Source: Burkholderia sp. HI2500 (lineage in GTDB: Bacteria; Pseudomonadota; Gammaproteobacteria; Burkholderiales; Burkholderiaceae). From it: a stretch of 64,000 nt of DNA. The notes below the pieces were generated by a model that saw nothing but the letters and a program-made list of their open reading frames with translations, was not told the DNA's origin and made no database searches. Numbering within the stretch: the stretch's first letter is position 1; each line of letters starts with the position of its first letter. Shown piece after piece: positions 1 to 8,598 of the stretch. The stretch covers positions 992,001 to 1,056,000 of the forward strand of contig NZ_NKFL01000004.1 in the NCBI RefSeq assembly GCF_002223055.1, written 5' to 3'. Position numbers and translations under genes: made by a program.

Positions 1-2
1 TC

Positions 3-470
3 TATCGCGGCGGCTTCGCCTACCGGCTGCCGTCACGCCGGTTCGCGCAAGCGTGCGACGCATCGGCCGCGATGCGGCGGCAGGTGTTCGCACGCATGCA
101 GCTCGCGCTCTCGCAGGCGTCGCAAGTGATGTTCTGCAGCCGTCATCACGCGATGCGGCAGCAGCTCGGCCGATGGCTGTTGATCGCCTACGAGCGCTCG
201 CGCAGCATCGAGATTCCCGTCACGCACGGCATGCTCGGCCAGTTGCTGGGCGTACGGCGCGAGACCGTCTCCGACACCACGCGGCAGCTCCACGAACTGG
301 GCCTGATCCATCAGCACCGCGGCGCGATCGTGCTGTCGGATCTCGCGAATCTCGAACGGCACGGGTGCGACTGCCATCGCGTGATCCGGGACGAAGCGCG
401 CCGCATCCTGGCGGTCGATGCCGTGGCGAATGCCGGCGTCGGGTCGTCATGCCGGGTGAGGACGACCTAG
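3..470 (+). CDS. Crp/Fnr-family transcriptional regulator, C-terminal part (5' truncated by window)
   Basis: The open frame enters from outside the window and ends at a TAG at 468-470. What is visible is the DNA-binding half of a Crp/Fnr regulator: the dimerisation helix leads into a region containing LLGVRRETVSDTTRQLHELG, a winged helix-turn-helix of the Crp type (LGxRRETVS is the typical recognition-helix sequence). The cyclic-nucleotide-binding-like sensor domain lies upstream of the window, so the signal sensed cannot be judged. The next gene, a c-di-GMP protein, starts about 100 bases downstream on the same strand but has its own start region, so co-transcription is not certain. Family assignment is firm; specific role unknown. 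Confidence 0.85.
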   Translation, partial: YRGGFAYRLPSRRFAQACDASAAMRRQVFARMQLALSQASQVMFCSRHHAMRQQLGRWLLIAYERSRSIEIPVTHGMLGQLLGVRRETVSDTTRQLHELGLIHQHRGAIVLSDLANLERHGCDCHRVIRDEARRILAVDAVANAGVGSSCRVRTT

Positions 471-576
471 CCGCCCCGGGGCGCGGCGAGCCACGCGGGC
501 GCGGAGCAGGGAGAGGCATCGATGCCGGACGCCCGGCCGGTGGCGTCGACAATAATCAGAAAAGCAGCCATTCAGT

Positions 577-2976
577 ATGGAAAACATGTCGAAGCGCCAG
601 AGTGAGCGCAGCTCGTTTTACGTGTGGCCGTGGAGTCCGGCGCTGGGCATCCTGCCGATCGTTGTCGTGATCGTCGCGCTGGCGGGGTTCGTTGCGGTCA
701 GCCTGATCGTGATCATGTCGCTGCGTGTGTATGTCGGCGGCGAGAGCAGCTGGTCGAAGGCGCAGAAGGACGAGGTGATCCTGCTGACGCGCTATGGCCA
801 GACCGGCGACGAGAAGCTGTTCGGCGACTACCTGACGGCCGACCGGACCCTCACGTTTCTCGGCGTCGCGCGCCGCGCGATGGTCGGCGTGCCGGCGGAT
901 TCCGGCATCGCGCGCGCGGCGATGATCGCGGCCGGCATCAATCCCGTCGATGCGGCAGCGGTGGTGTGGTTCTATCCGCTCCTGAGCAGCTTCGCGAGCC
1001 TGAGCGTCGCGCTGCGGTACTGGGAGGACGCGGACCGGCAACTGGTCGACCTGCGCCGGCTTGCCGACGCGCTGCGCGAGGCCGTGCAGGCGGCCGACGT
1101 GCGCCGCACGCGCCGTCTGAACCGCGAGATCTGGGATCTCAATTCGCGCATCGAGCCGCTGCCGAAGCGCTTTTCCGACGAACTGAGCGCCGAATTCCGC
1201 TCGGCGGTGATCCAGCTGTTCCTGTCGTACCTCGTGGCGTCGCTGCTGATCCTCCTGCTGTCGGTGCGCTGGGCGAGTCGTGCGCGACGTCAGCAGCTGT
1301 CGATGCAGACGGAGCTCGACCGGAGCCAGGCGTTCGCGGAAACCGCGCTGCGCTCGGTGGCCGACGCGATCATCACGATCGGCCTCACGCGCAGCATCGA
1401 GACGCTCAACCCGGCGGCCGAGCAACTGCTCGGCGCATCGTCGGACCAGTGCGTCGGCAAGCCGATCAACGACGTGCTGGACCTGATCGATACGTCGACC
1501 GGCATGTCGATCAAGCTGCTCGCGTCGTTCAGCAACAGCGGCGATCACACCTTCACGCGCGATCTCGACCTGATCCGCGGGTGCCGTTCCGCGGTGGCCG
1601 TGCGCGCCTCGCTGTCGAAGATGGACAACGCGGCGGGCCACTGCGTCGGATACGTGCTGATCCTGCGCGACATGTCGCGCGAATACCAGCTGATCGAGAA
1701 GCTGACCTGGCAGGCGTCGCACGATGCGCTGACCGGCCTCATCAACCGCTCCGAGTTCGAGCGGCGCCTCGGTGAAGCGCTGACGCAGCGCGCGGGCGGG
1801 ATGCTGATGGTGCTCGATCTGGACGGCTTCAAGGAAATCAACGACGTATGCGGCCACGCGGCCGGCGACGCGCTGCTGCGCGACGCGACGTCGCTGTTCC
1901 GGCGCGGCCTCGGCGACGCCGACGTGGTCGGTCGGCTTGGCGGCGATGAGTTCGGCATCCTGTTGCCGGCCGGCCGCGACGGTGTGCCGGACGGCGGCAA
2001 GGCCGAGCGGATCCGCGCGAGCGTGGAGGATTTCACGTTCCGATGGGAAGGCGAGCCGTTCAAGATCAGCGTCAGCATCGGCGTGCTGGATCTCGCATGC
2101 CGGCCCGACAACGTCGAGACGGCGATGCAGATGGCCGATATCGCCTGCTATGTCGCGAAGGACCGCGGCCGCAATCGCGTGCACGTCGCCGATTCGCGCG
2201 ACCTGAATTCGGGCCGCCAGGCGTATCACATGCAATGGAGCCGCCGCGTGAAGACGGCGCTCGAAACGGATTCGTTCCAGTTGTATGCGCAACGGATCGT
2301 GCCGATCCAGTCGGGACACGACGCGCGGGAACACGCGGAAATCCTGCTGCGCATCCCGGACGCTGACGGCAAGCTGATCTCGCCGGTGTTCCTGCCGGCC
2401 GCGGAGCGCTACGGCCACATGACGATGATCGACCGCTGGGTCGTGCGCACCGTGATCCGGCGCCTCGCGCGGCTCGAGCGGCGCCAGTACGTCGAATACA
2501 ACGTGAACCTGTCGGCGATGTCGATTACCGACGAGCGCTTCGTCGAATTCGTGATCGCCGAGCTGTCGGCGTCGGCGCTCGATCCGTCGTTGCTGTGCTT
2601 CGAGATTACCGAGACGAGCGCGGTGCGCAACCTGGAAATCGCGTCGCGCTTCATGTGCGAGCTGCGCGATCTCGGTTGCCGGTTCGCGCTCGACGATTTC
2701 GGCGCCGGCATGTCGTCGTTCTCGTATCTGCGCCAGTTGCCGATCGACTATCTGAAGATCGACGGCGGCCTCGTGTCGAATATGACGTCCGACCACATCA
2801 AGCGCGGCATCGCGTGCGCGATCAACGACGTCGCGCACGTGCTGCAGTACCGCACCGTCGCCGAGCACGTCGAGGATACGGCGACGGCCGACATGCTGCG
2901 CGCGCTGGGCGTCGATTATTGCCAGGGCTATTACTTCGGCCGCCCCGCGCCCTGGCAGGAAGGGGGCTTTCATTGA
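577..2976 (+). CDS. Membrane-anchored PAS-GGDEF-EAL cyclic-di-GMP protein
   Basis: A 799-residue bifunctional c-di-GMP turnover protein. Two membrane helices (about residues 18-50 and 208-228) enclose a periplasmic sensor of about 155 residues. A PAS domain follows (about 255-370), then a GGDEF domain with an intact GGDEF motif at 455-459, then an EAL domain from about 575. The product-inhibition motif RxxD normally five residues before GGDEF is absent (GDAD instead). The EAL signature reads E588-I-L, but other phosphodiesterase features are kept: VNLSA, FEITE, the DDFGAG loop, LKID and QGYYFGRP. Both activities are therefore possible; which dominates cannot be read from sequence. An in-frame ATG three codons later is an alternative start. 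It is followed after 19 bases by the TenA-like gene. Confidence 0.93.
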   Translation: MENMSKRQSERSSFYVWPWSPALGILPIVVVIVALAGFVAVSLIVIMSLRVYVGGESSWSKAQKDEVILLTRYGQTGDEKLFGDYLTADRTLTFLGVARRAMVGVPADSGIARAAMIAAGINPVDAAAVVWFYPLLSSFASLSVALRYWEDADRQLVDLRRLADALREAVQAADVRRTRRLNREIWDLNSRIEPLPKRFSDELSAEFRSAVIQLFLSYLVASLLILLLSVRWASRARRQQLSMQTELDRSQAFAETALRSVADAIITIGLTRSIETLNPAAEQLLGASSDQCVGKPINDVLDLIDTSTGMSIKLLASFSNSGDHTFTRDLDLIRGCRSAVAVRASLSKMDNAAGHCVGYVLILRDMSREYQLIEKLTWQASHDALTGLINRSEFERRLGEALTQRAGGMLMVLDLDGFKEINDVCGHAAGDALLRDATSLFRRGLGDADVVGRLGGDEFGILLPAGRDGVPDGGKAERIRASVEDFTFRWEGEPFKISVSIGVLDLACRPDNVETAMQMADIACYVAKDRGRNRVHVADSRDLNSGRQAYHMQWSRRVKTALETDSFQLYAQRIVPIQSGHDAREHAEILLRIPDADGKLISPVFLPAAERYGHMTMIDRWVVRTVIRRLARLERRQYVEYNVNLSAMSITDERFVEFVIAELSASALDPSLLCFEITETSAVRNLEIASRFMCELRDLGCRFALDDFGAGMSSFSYLRQLPIDYLKIDGGLVSNMTSDHIKRGIACAINDVAHVLQYRTVAEHVEDTATADMLRALGVDYCQGYYFGRPAPWQEGGFH

Positions 2977-2995
2977 ACCACGGAGGATCGAACGC

Positions 2996-3733
2996 ATGAG
3001 TGCTCCATTTGAGCTGACCGGCGACCTGATGGACCTGGCCAGCTATCCCGGCTGGTTGCGCGATGTGGTCGGCGCGACCGACGAGCTGAAGGCCCGCGTT
3101 CTCGCGCATCCGGTGTTCGCGGCGATGAGCGCCGGCACCTTGCGCGCGTCGCAGCTGCGCACGTTCTTCGTGACCGGCTGGGCGGTGGTCAGCCAGTTTC
3201 CGGAGTACATGGCGATGAACCTGGTGAAGACCGCCGCGTATCGGTCGCGCGGCGACGAGAAGGCGCGGCGCTACCTGATCCGCAACATCCGCGTCGAGCA
3301 GAATCACGTCGACCACTGGGCCAACTGGGCCGCCGAGTCCGGCGTGACGATCGACATGATGCTGGGCGGCGATGCGTCGCCGGACGGCTTCGCACTGAGC
3401 CACTGGTGCTGGCGCAGCGCCAGCGCCGACGCACTCGCGCCGAGCATCGCCGCGACCAACTATGCGATCGAAGGCGTGACGGGCGAATGGAGCGCGCTGC
3501 TGTGTGCGTCGTCGTACGAGACGCAGTTCGATCCGGCGGCGCGGCATCGCGCGATGCGCTGGCTCAAGTTGCATGCCGACTACGACGACCGGCATCCGTG
3601 GGAAGCGCTCGACATCGTCGCGACGCTGCTCGGCCGGTCGCCCGCCGCCCGCGACGTGCGCGACGTCGAGACGTCGATTCGCAAGAGCCTCGGCTATTTC
3701 GCGACGAGTCTCGATTGCTGCATGCAGGGGTAG
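2996..3733 (+). CDS. TenA/PqqC-like iron-containing redox enzyme family protein
   Basis: A 245-residue all-helical protein of the heme-oxygenase-like (TenA/PqqC/CADD) superfamily. Candidate metal ligands are E101 and H107, E159, and the H193-x3-D197-x2-H200 triad, the pattern of the diiron-oxidase branch rather than that of thiaminase TenA, which uses a catalytic cysteine. Known members oxidise small substrates or make cofactors, but no substrate can be named here. It begins 19 bases after the GGDEF-EAL gene, so the two may be one transcript, and an atypical response regulator follows. Such proteins are often labelled TenA family transcriptional regulators, a historical name with no DNA-binding domain behind it. 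Confidence 0.8.
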   Translation: MSAPFELTGDLMDLASYPGWLRDVVGATDELKARVLAHPVFAAMSAGTLRASQLRTFFVTGWAVVSQFPEYMAMNLVKTAAYRSRGDEKARRYLIRNIRVEQNHVDHWANWAAESGVTIDMMLGGDASPDGFALSHWCWRSASADALAPSIAATNYAIEGVTGEWSALLCASSYETQFDPAARHRAMRWLKLHADYDDRHPWEALDIVATLLGRSPAARDVRDVETSIRKSLGYFATSLDCCMQG

Positions 3734-3826
3734 GAGCCGGCACCGCGCGATCGCCGGCGCGCGAGCCGGCAGGATCGGCGCAACGTCGGCGTGTGTCGTC
3801 CAGGTTGTCGTGTCGAGCAATTTTTC

Positions 3827-4573
3827 ATGGCCACCCAAGTTCTCGTCGTAGAGTCGAATCCGCGCACGCGCGACATGATCCGCGCGTTGCTGCGCAGTGC
3901 GCAGATCGATACGGCCGCGTTCGACGACGTGTCGATGTTGCCGACGCGCGTGGCGGCGGGGCCGCCGGCGCTGGTCGTGCTGCGCGTCGAGCAGCCGGCG
4001 ACGCCCGCGTATGTGGCGCTCCGCGCGCTGCGCCGCGCGGGGTGCGACATCCCGGTGATCGTGCTCAGTCGCAGCGCGCAGACGCCCGACAAGGTCGTCG
4101 CGCTCGAGATCGGCGCGGACGACTACGTCGTCGAGCCGTTCGAGCCGATGGAGTTCATCGCGCGCGTGCGCTGCGCGATGCGCCGTCACGCGGCGAACCG
4201 TCCTCAACGGCCGCGCGCATCCGGCATTCCTGCGCCCTATGCATTCGGCGACATCGAGGTGGATTTCGCGAACCGGCGCGCGAGCCGCGCGGGGCGCGAT
4301 CTCGGGTTGCGCGCGAGCGAGTTCACGCTGCTCGAGCTGTTCATCACGCAGCCGATGCGCGTGCTGTCGCGCACCGAGATCCTCGTGCTGCTCGGACTCA
4401 AGACGGCCGGGCGTTCCGAGCGCGGGCTCGACGTGCTGATCTTCCGCCTGCGCAACCTGATCGAGCAGGCCGTCGGCGACTATCGCTATATCCGCACCGT
4501 GCGCGGCAAGGGCTACATGTTCGTGCCGCTCGGCACGCTCGCCGACGACGGGCCGGCACCGCCGGACGCATGA
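3827..4573 (+). CDS. OmpR-type response regulator with degenerate receiver domain
   Basis: A 248-residue two-domain protein: receiver fold (about 1-125) and C-terminal winged helix of the OmpR/PhoB type (about 140-240, with SRTEIL and RTVRGKGYMF). The ATG at 3827 is chosen because it gives the usual MATQVLVVE receiver start; a longer frame begins at 3791. The phosphorylation machinery is missing: the acidic pair after strand 1 is E9-S10, the phospho-acceptor Asp position is R53 (in VVLRVEQP), the switch Thr is S81, and the invariant Lys is E103 (in EPFEP). It therefore belongs to the atypical receivers that act without phosphorylation. No histidine kinase gene lies next to it, which fits. The target genes are unknown. 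Confidence 0.88.
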   Translation: MATQVLVVESNPRTRDMIRALLRSAQIDTAAFDDVSMLPTRVAAGPPALVVLRVEQPATPAYVALRALRRAGCDIPVIVLSRSAQTPDKVVALEIGADDYVVEPFEPMEFIARVRCAMRRHAANRPQRPRASGIPAPYAFGDIEVDFANRRASRAGRDLGLRASEFTLLELFITQPMRVLSRTEILVLLGLKTAGRSERGLDVLIFRLRNLIEQAVGDYRYIRTVRGKGYMFVPLGTLADDGPAPPDA

Positions 4574-4783
4574 GCGCCGCGGCCGGCTTTCACGATCCTT
4601 CCCGCCGGCCCGCTTGCAGCCGGATGACCGGGCAAGCGAGCATCCGGGCATCCGGGCATTGTCGGTTTAGAACGACCGTGCTAAATTCCCGCCAGCACTA
4701 GCAGTCACCGACTCACAGATCCGGTGCCGGCAACCGGCGCCCACGACGCGCGCCGGCGGGCCGCCCGACAGGAGACAGACGTG
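4574..4783. other. Intergenic region upstream of acyl-CoA dehydrogenase
   Basis: Non-coding stretch after the atypical response regulator. The only structure seen is a short direct repeat of GCATCCGG around 4639-4656. A ribosome-binding-like AGGAGA at about 4770-4775 precedes a small open frame. No terminator or clear promoter recognised. Confidence 0.4.
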
Positions 4784-4882
4784 ATGGAGCTTGCATCGTT
4801 CGGGCGTGCGCGGATCGACCGCGGCGCGCAGCGTACCGGCCGCGCGCGGCGGGCGCCGGGCACGCGGAGGGCAACACGATGA
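4784..4882 (+). CDS. Possible 32-residue leader ORF translationally coupled to the acyl-CoA dehydrogenase
   Basis: A small frame starting at ATG 4784, eight bases after a good Shine-Dalgarno sequence (AGGAGA), ends at a TGA (4880-4882) that overlaps the ATG of the acyl-CoA dehydrogenase in an ATGA junction. The encoded peptide is Arg-rich and resembles no known family. The acyl-CoA dehydrogenase has only GGAGGG well upstream of its ATG, so ribosomes finishing this frame could re-initiate there. It may equally be chance, as stop-free short frames are common at this GC content. Confidence 0.3.
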   Translation: MELASFGRARIDRGAQRTGRARRAPGTRRATR

Positions 4883-6708
4883 GCCTGTTGATGTCGCGAC
4901 GCGATCTCGCGTTCCTGCTGTATGACTGGCTCGACGCGCAAGCGCTCGTCGCGCTGCCGCGTTACGCCGAGCACAGTCGCGAGACGTTCGACGCGGTGCT
5001 CGACACCAGCGAGCGGATTGCCGAAGACCTGTTCGCGCCGCATGCGGCGCGCGGCGATCGCGAGGAACCGCAGTTCGACGGCGAGCGCGTGACGCTGATC
5101 CCGGAAGTCGAACCGGCCGTGCGCGCCTTTGCGGATGCCGGGCTGATCGCCGCGGGCCACGACGAAGCGCTCGGCGGCATGCGCTTGCCGAAGCTGGTCG
5201 AGGCCGCGTCGTTCCTGTTCTTCCAGGCAGCGAACATCGCCACGTCCGCCTATCCGTTCCTGACCGCCGCCAACGCGAACCTGCTCGTCGCGCACGGCAG
5301 CCCCGCGCAGATCGACGCATTTGCGCGCCCCGAGCTGGAAGGGCGCTATCTCGGCACCATGTGCCTGTCCGAGCCGCAGGCCGGTTCGTCGCTGTCCGAC
5401 ATCGCGACGCGCGCGGATTTCGAAGGCGATTCGCCGCTCGGCCCGCGCTACCGGCTGACCGGCAACAAGATGTGGATCTCGGGCGGCGAACACGAACTGA
5501 CGGAGAACATCGTCCACCTCGTGCTCGCGAAGATTCCCGACGAACACGGCCGGCTGCTGCCCGGCACGCGCGGCATCTCGCTGTTCATCGTGCCCAAGTA
5601 CCTGCCGGGCGCCGACGGCGCGGTGCAGGGCGAGCACAACGACGTGGTGCTCGCGGGGCTGAACCACAAGATGGGTTACCGCGGCACCACCAACTGCCTG
5701 CTGAACTTCGGCGAAGGCACGCGCTACCGCCCGGAAGGGCGCGCAGGCGCGATCGGCTATCTGGTCGGCCAGCCGAACCACGGCCTCGCCTACATGTTTC
5801 ACATGATGAACGAGGCGCGCATCGGTGTCGGCGCGGGCGCGGTGGCGCTCGGCTACACGGGTTACCTGCACGCGCTCGACTATGCGCGCAACCGGCCGCA
5901 AGGGCGCCCGCTCGGGCCGGCGGGCAAGGATGCCGCCGCGCCGCAGGCGCCGATCGTCGACCATCCGGACGTGCGGCGCATGCTGCTCGCGCAGAAGGCC
6001 TATGTCGAAGGCGGTCTCGCGCTGATCCTGTATTGCGCGAAACTGGTCGACGAAGCACGCGCGCATGACGATGCGGACGTGCGCGCTCAATCCACGCGCC
6101 TGCTCGACATCCTGACGCCGATCGCGAAAAGCTGGCCGTCGCAGTGGTGTCTCGCGGCGAACGACCTCGCGATCCAGGTGCACGGCGGCTATGGCTACAC
6201 GCGCGACTATGCGGTCGAACGGCTCTATCGCGACAATCGTCTCAACCCGATCCACGAAGGCACGCACGGCATCCAGGCGCTCGACCTGCTGGGCCGCAAG
6301 GTCGCACAGGACGATGGCGCGTTGCTGCACGCACTCGATGCGCGGATCGGCGCGACTGTCGAACGCGCGCGGACGCTCGATGCCGACCTGCGCGAGCGGG
6401 CCGATGTGCTGGCGCGGCGGTGGGCGCGGCTGGTCGAGGTCACACGGCAACTCGGCGCGATCGGCGATCCGCAGGCGCGGCTCGCGAACGCGAGCGTCTA
6501 TCTGGAAGCGTTCGGCCATCTTGTCGTGGCATGGCTGTGGCTCGACGTGACGCTCGCCGCGCACGGGCACGCCGACGATTTCCACGACGGCAAGCGTGCG
6601 GCGGCCCGCTATTTCTTCAACTGGGAATTGCCGAAAGTGGATGCGCAGCTCGATCTGCTCGCGAGCGTCGACACGACGACGCTCGACATGCGCGACGCGT
6701 GGTTCTGA
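4879..6708 (+). CDS. Acyl-CoA dehydrogenase, long (about 600-residue) FadE-like subfamily
   Basis: A 609-residue flavoprotein that introduces the alpha-beta double bond into acyl-CoA esters. It shows the family layout: N-terminal helical domain, middle beta domain (MCLSEPQAGSSLSDI and the GNKMWISGGEHEL region), C-terminal helical domain with VHGGYGYTRDYAVERLYRD and IHEGTHGIQ. A further C-terminal extension of about 130 residues is typical of the large subfamily that includes DmdC-like and other FadE paralogues. The Glu in IHEGTHGIQ is a candidate catalytic base. Substrate chain length cannot be inferred. A quinone oxidoreductase follows after 148 bases on the same strand. Confidence 0.93.
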   Translation: MSLLMSRRDLAFLLYDWLDAQALVALPRYAEHSRETFDAVLDTSERIAEDLFAPHAARGDREEPQFDGERVTLIPEVEPAVRAFADAGLIAAGHDEALGGMRLPKLVEAASFLFFQAANIATSAYPFLTAANANLLVAHGSPAQIDAFARPELEGRYLGTMCLSEPQAGSSLSDIATRADFEGDSPLGPRYRLTGNKMWISGGEHELTENIVHLVLAKIPDEHGRLLPGTRGISLFIVPKYLPGADGAVQGEHNDVVLAGLNHKMGYRGTTNCLLNFGEGTRYRPEGRAGAIGYLVGQPNHGLAYMFHMMNEARIGVGAGAVALGYTGYLHALDYARNRPQGRPLGPAGKDAAAPQAPIVDHPDVRRMLLAQKAYVEGGLALILYCAKLVDEARAHDDADVRAQSTRLLDILTPIAKSWPSQWCLAANDLAIQVHGGYGYTRDYAVERLYRDNRLNPIHEGTHGIQALDLLGRKVAQDDGALLHALDARIGATVERARTLDADLRERADVLARRWARLVEVTRQLGAIGDPQARLANASVYLEAFGHLVVAWLWLDVTLAAHGHADDFHDGKRAAARYFFNWELPKVDAQLDLLASVDTTTLDMRDAWF

Positions 6709-6856
6709 TCATTGCCTCACCGACATTCCGGTATGCAGACGATGTCGCGGATGCCGATTCCGTCGGCTGTTGCGGATTCGTCGTGAACCGGCCATGCGGG
6801 CGCGCCCCGCGGGATGACTCGATGCGCGGCCACGCCGCACAAGGAGAGAGACGAAC

Positions 6857-7837
6857 ATGAAAGCCCTGTTGTGTACCGCATTCGGCCCGATCGACAGCTT
6901 GCGCATCGAGGACGTGGCGATTCCCGAGCCGGCCGCGGGCCAGGTCCGGGTTCAGGTGAAGGCCGCGTCGCTCAATTTCCCCGACGCGCTGATTGTCCAG
7001 GGGCTATACCAGGTGAAGCCGGCGCTGCCGTTTTCGCCGGGCGCGGAATTTGCCGGCGTGATCGACGCGGTGGGCGAGGGCGCGACCGCGTGGCAGCCGG
7101 GGGATGCGGTGGTCGCGTTCACCGGGCACGGCGGCTTTGCGCAGCAGTGCGTGGCCGACGTGCACCAGATTGCCGCGCTGCCGCCGGGCATGACATTCGA
7201 GCAGGGCGCGGCGCTCGTGCTGGCGTACGGCACGTCGCTGCACGCGTTGCAGCAGCGGGCGCGGCTGCAAGCAGGCGAGACATTGCTCGTGCTGGGCGCG
7301 GCGGGCGGCGTTGGCCTCGCCGCGATCGAGATCGCGAAGGCACTCGGCGCACGCGTGATCGCGGCGGCGTCGAGTGCGGACAAGCTGGCGCTGTGCCGCG
7401 AAGCGGGCGCCGACGAGACGATCGACTATGCGACCGAAGACCTGCGCCGCCGCGTGGACGAATTGACCGGCGGGCGCGGTGCGGACGTCGTCTACGATCC
7501 GGTGGGCGGTGCCTACAGCGAAGCGGCGTTGCGCGCGACCGCGTGGCGCGGCCGGTTCCTCGTGGTCGGCTTCGCGGCCGGCGAGATTCCGAAGCTCGCG
7601 CTGAACCTGGCGCTGCTCAAGGAGCGCGACATTCTGGGCGTGTTCTGGGGCGATGCGGTGCGCCGCGATCCGAAGCAGCATGTCGCGAACATGCGCCTGC
7701 TGGCCGAATGGTTCGCGGCCGGCAAGGTACGACCCGCGATCACCGAGCGTGTGTCGCTGGCCGGTGCGGCCGATGCGATCGCGCGGATGGCCAACCGGCA
7801 GGTGAAGGGCAAGGTGGTGATCCTGCCGGACGCGTGA
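6857..7837 (+). CDS. NAD(P)H:quinone oxidoreductase, zinc-independent MDR family
   Basis: A 326-residue medium-chain dehydrogenase/reductase of the Qor type. The N-terminal GroES-like domain lacks the structural-zinc cysteine cluster. The Rossmann domain carries GAAGGVGLAAIEIAKALGA (about 147-165), the usual NADPH-binding signature, followed by GADETIDY. Such enzymes reduce quinones or enoyl compounds with NADPH. A strong ribosome-binding site (AGGAGAGA) precedes the ATG. It lies downstream of the acyl-CoA dehydrogenase and may handle an unsaturated product of the same pathway, which is inference only. It converges with the SGNH hydrolase gene across a GC-rich hairpin region. Confidence 0.9.
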   Translation: MKALLCTAFGPIDSLRIEDVAIPEPAAGQVRVQVKAASLNFPDALIVQGLYQVKPALPFSPGAEFAGVIDAVGEGATAWQPGDAVVAFTGHGGFAQQCVADVHQIAALPPGMTFEQGAALVLAYGTSLHALQQRARLQAGETLLVLGAAGGVGLAAIEIAKALGARVIAAASSADKLALCREAGADETIDYATEDLRRRVDELTGGRGADVVYDPVGGAYSEAALRATAWRGRFLVVGFAAGEIPKLALNLALLKERDILGVFWGDAVRRDPKQHVANMRLLAEWFAAGKVRPAITERVSLAGAADAIARMANRQVKGKVVILPDA

Positions 7838-7848
7838 CCGGCTTTCCG

Positions 7849-7898
7849 CGCGCGGCGCGCCGTGTTCCGGCACACGCCGCGCGGCGGCGGTCCGCCGC
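7849..7898. terminator. Candidate bidirectional terminator (GC hairpins) between convergent genes
   Basis: Perfect 9-base inverted repeat CGCGCGGCG (7849-7857) and CGCCGCGCG (7875-7883), followed by a second small stem CGGCGG/CCGCCG. It lies between the convergent quinone oxidoreductase and SGNH hydrolase genes. There is no clear T-run, so termination efficiency is uncertain. Confidence 0.35.
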
Positions 7899-7907
7899 TC
7901 GTGCGCG

Positions 7908-8552
7908 TTACGCGATCTGCTGCAGAAGGGCCGCGACCCGCTGCCCGAGCGCACGATGCTGATCGGCCGCGAAGTGAACGCCATCCACCGGGCTCACCTC
8001 GATGATCGCGCCGGCATCGAGAAAGTGCGCACCGGCGTCGCTTGCCACCTGTTCGTACCGCTTCGCGAGCTGCCGCGACTTCGCTGCGCCGCCCGCGAAG
8101 ATCTCGCCGAGGAAGCCGACTTCGATGATCGGCGCAGGTGCCATCAGCACGAGCGTCGGTGACGTACCGGACGGACCAGCACCGCACGCGGCGATCTCGG
8201 CAAGCAGCACGCCGACCGACGTCGCGATGTCGGCGGGCGTGACCGAGAAGCGTGTCTTCAGATCGTTGGTCCCGAGCATCAGCACGACGACATCGACGGG
8301 CAAGTGACTTTCGACGCACGCGCGCAGATACGACAAACCGTTCTTGTGCCGGCCTTCGATCGGATCGTCATGCACGGTCGTGCGCGCGGGCAACCCTTCT
8401 TCGATGACCCGCCAGCTCGCGCCGAGCGTGTGCGCCAGCACACCGGTCCAGCGTTCTTCGCGTGCGAACCGCTCCAGTACGCCGGCACGCGTCATCGGGC
8501 GTGTACCGTGTGTGTTCGAATCGCCGTAGCAGAGCACGGTTTTCTGCGTCAT
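7908..8552 (-). CDS. SGNH/GDSL-family hydrolase
   Basis: A 214-residue esterase-type hydrolase without a signal peptide, so probably cytoplasmic. Block I is GDSNTHG, with the nucleophile Ser at residue 12. Block III is LGTNDL, and block V is DGVHF with the Asp and His of the catalytic triad. Burkholderia relatives act as arylesterases or acyl hydrolases on small esters. A ribosome-binding site (AGGACC-like) sits before the ATG. The PadR regulator gene lies just upstream on the same strand, and a tandem repeat fills the short gap between them. Confidence 0.9.
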   Translation of the reverse strand: MTQKTVLCYGDSNTHGTRPMTRAGVLERFAREERWTGVLAHTLGASWRVIEEGLPARTTVHDDPIEGRHKNGLSYLRACVESHLPVDVVVLMLGTNDLKTRFSVTPADIATSVGVLLAEIAACGAGPSGTSPTLVLMAPAPIIEVGFLGEIFAGGAAKSRQLAKRYEQVASDAGAHFLDAGAIIEVSPVDGVHFAADQHRALGQRVAALLQQIA

Positions 8553-8566
8553 CGTCAGGTCCTCCG

Positions 8567-8598
8567 TCAGTCGTTCAGTCGTTCAGTCGTTCAGTCTT
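8567..8598. repeat. Octamer tandem repeat (TCAGTCGT) spanning the 3' end of padR-like gene
   Basis: Three perfect copies of TCAGTCGT (8567-8590) and a fourth with one change (8591-8598). The fourth copy holds the stop codon of the PadR-like gene. The unit length is not a multiple of three, but loss or gain of upstream units would mainly change the gap to the SGNH hydrolase start rather than a reading frame. Confidence 0.8.

Noticed and set aside
8567..8598. CRISPR-like repeat array
   Set aside because: Units are 8 bases and contiguous without spacers; it is a simple tandem repeat. No CRISPR array was found anywhere in the window.
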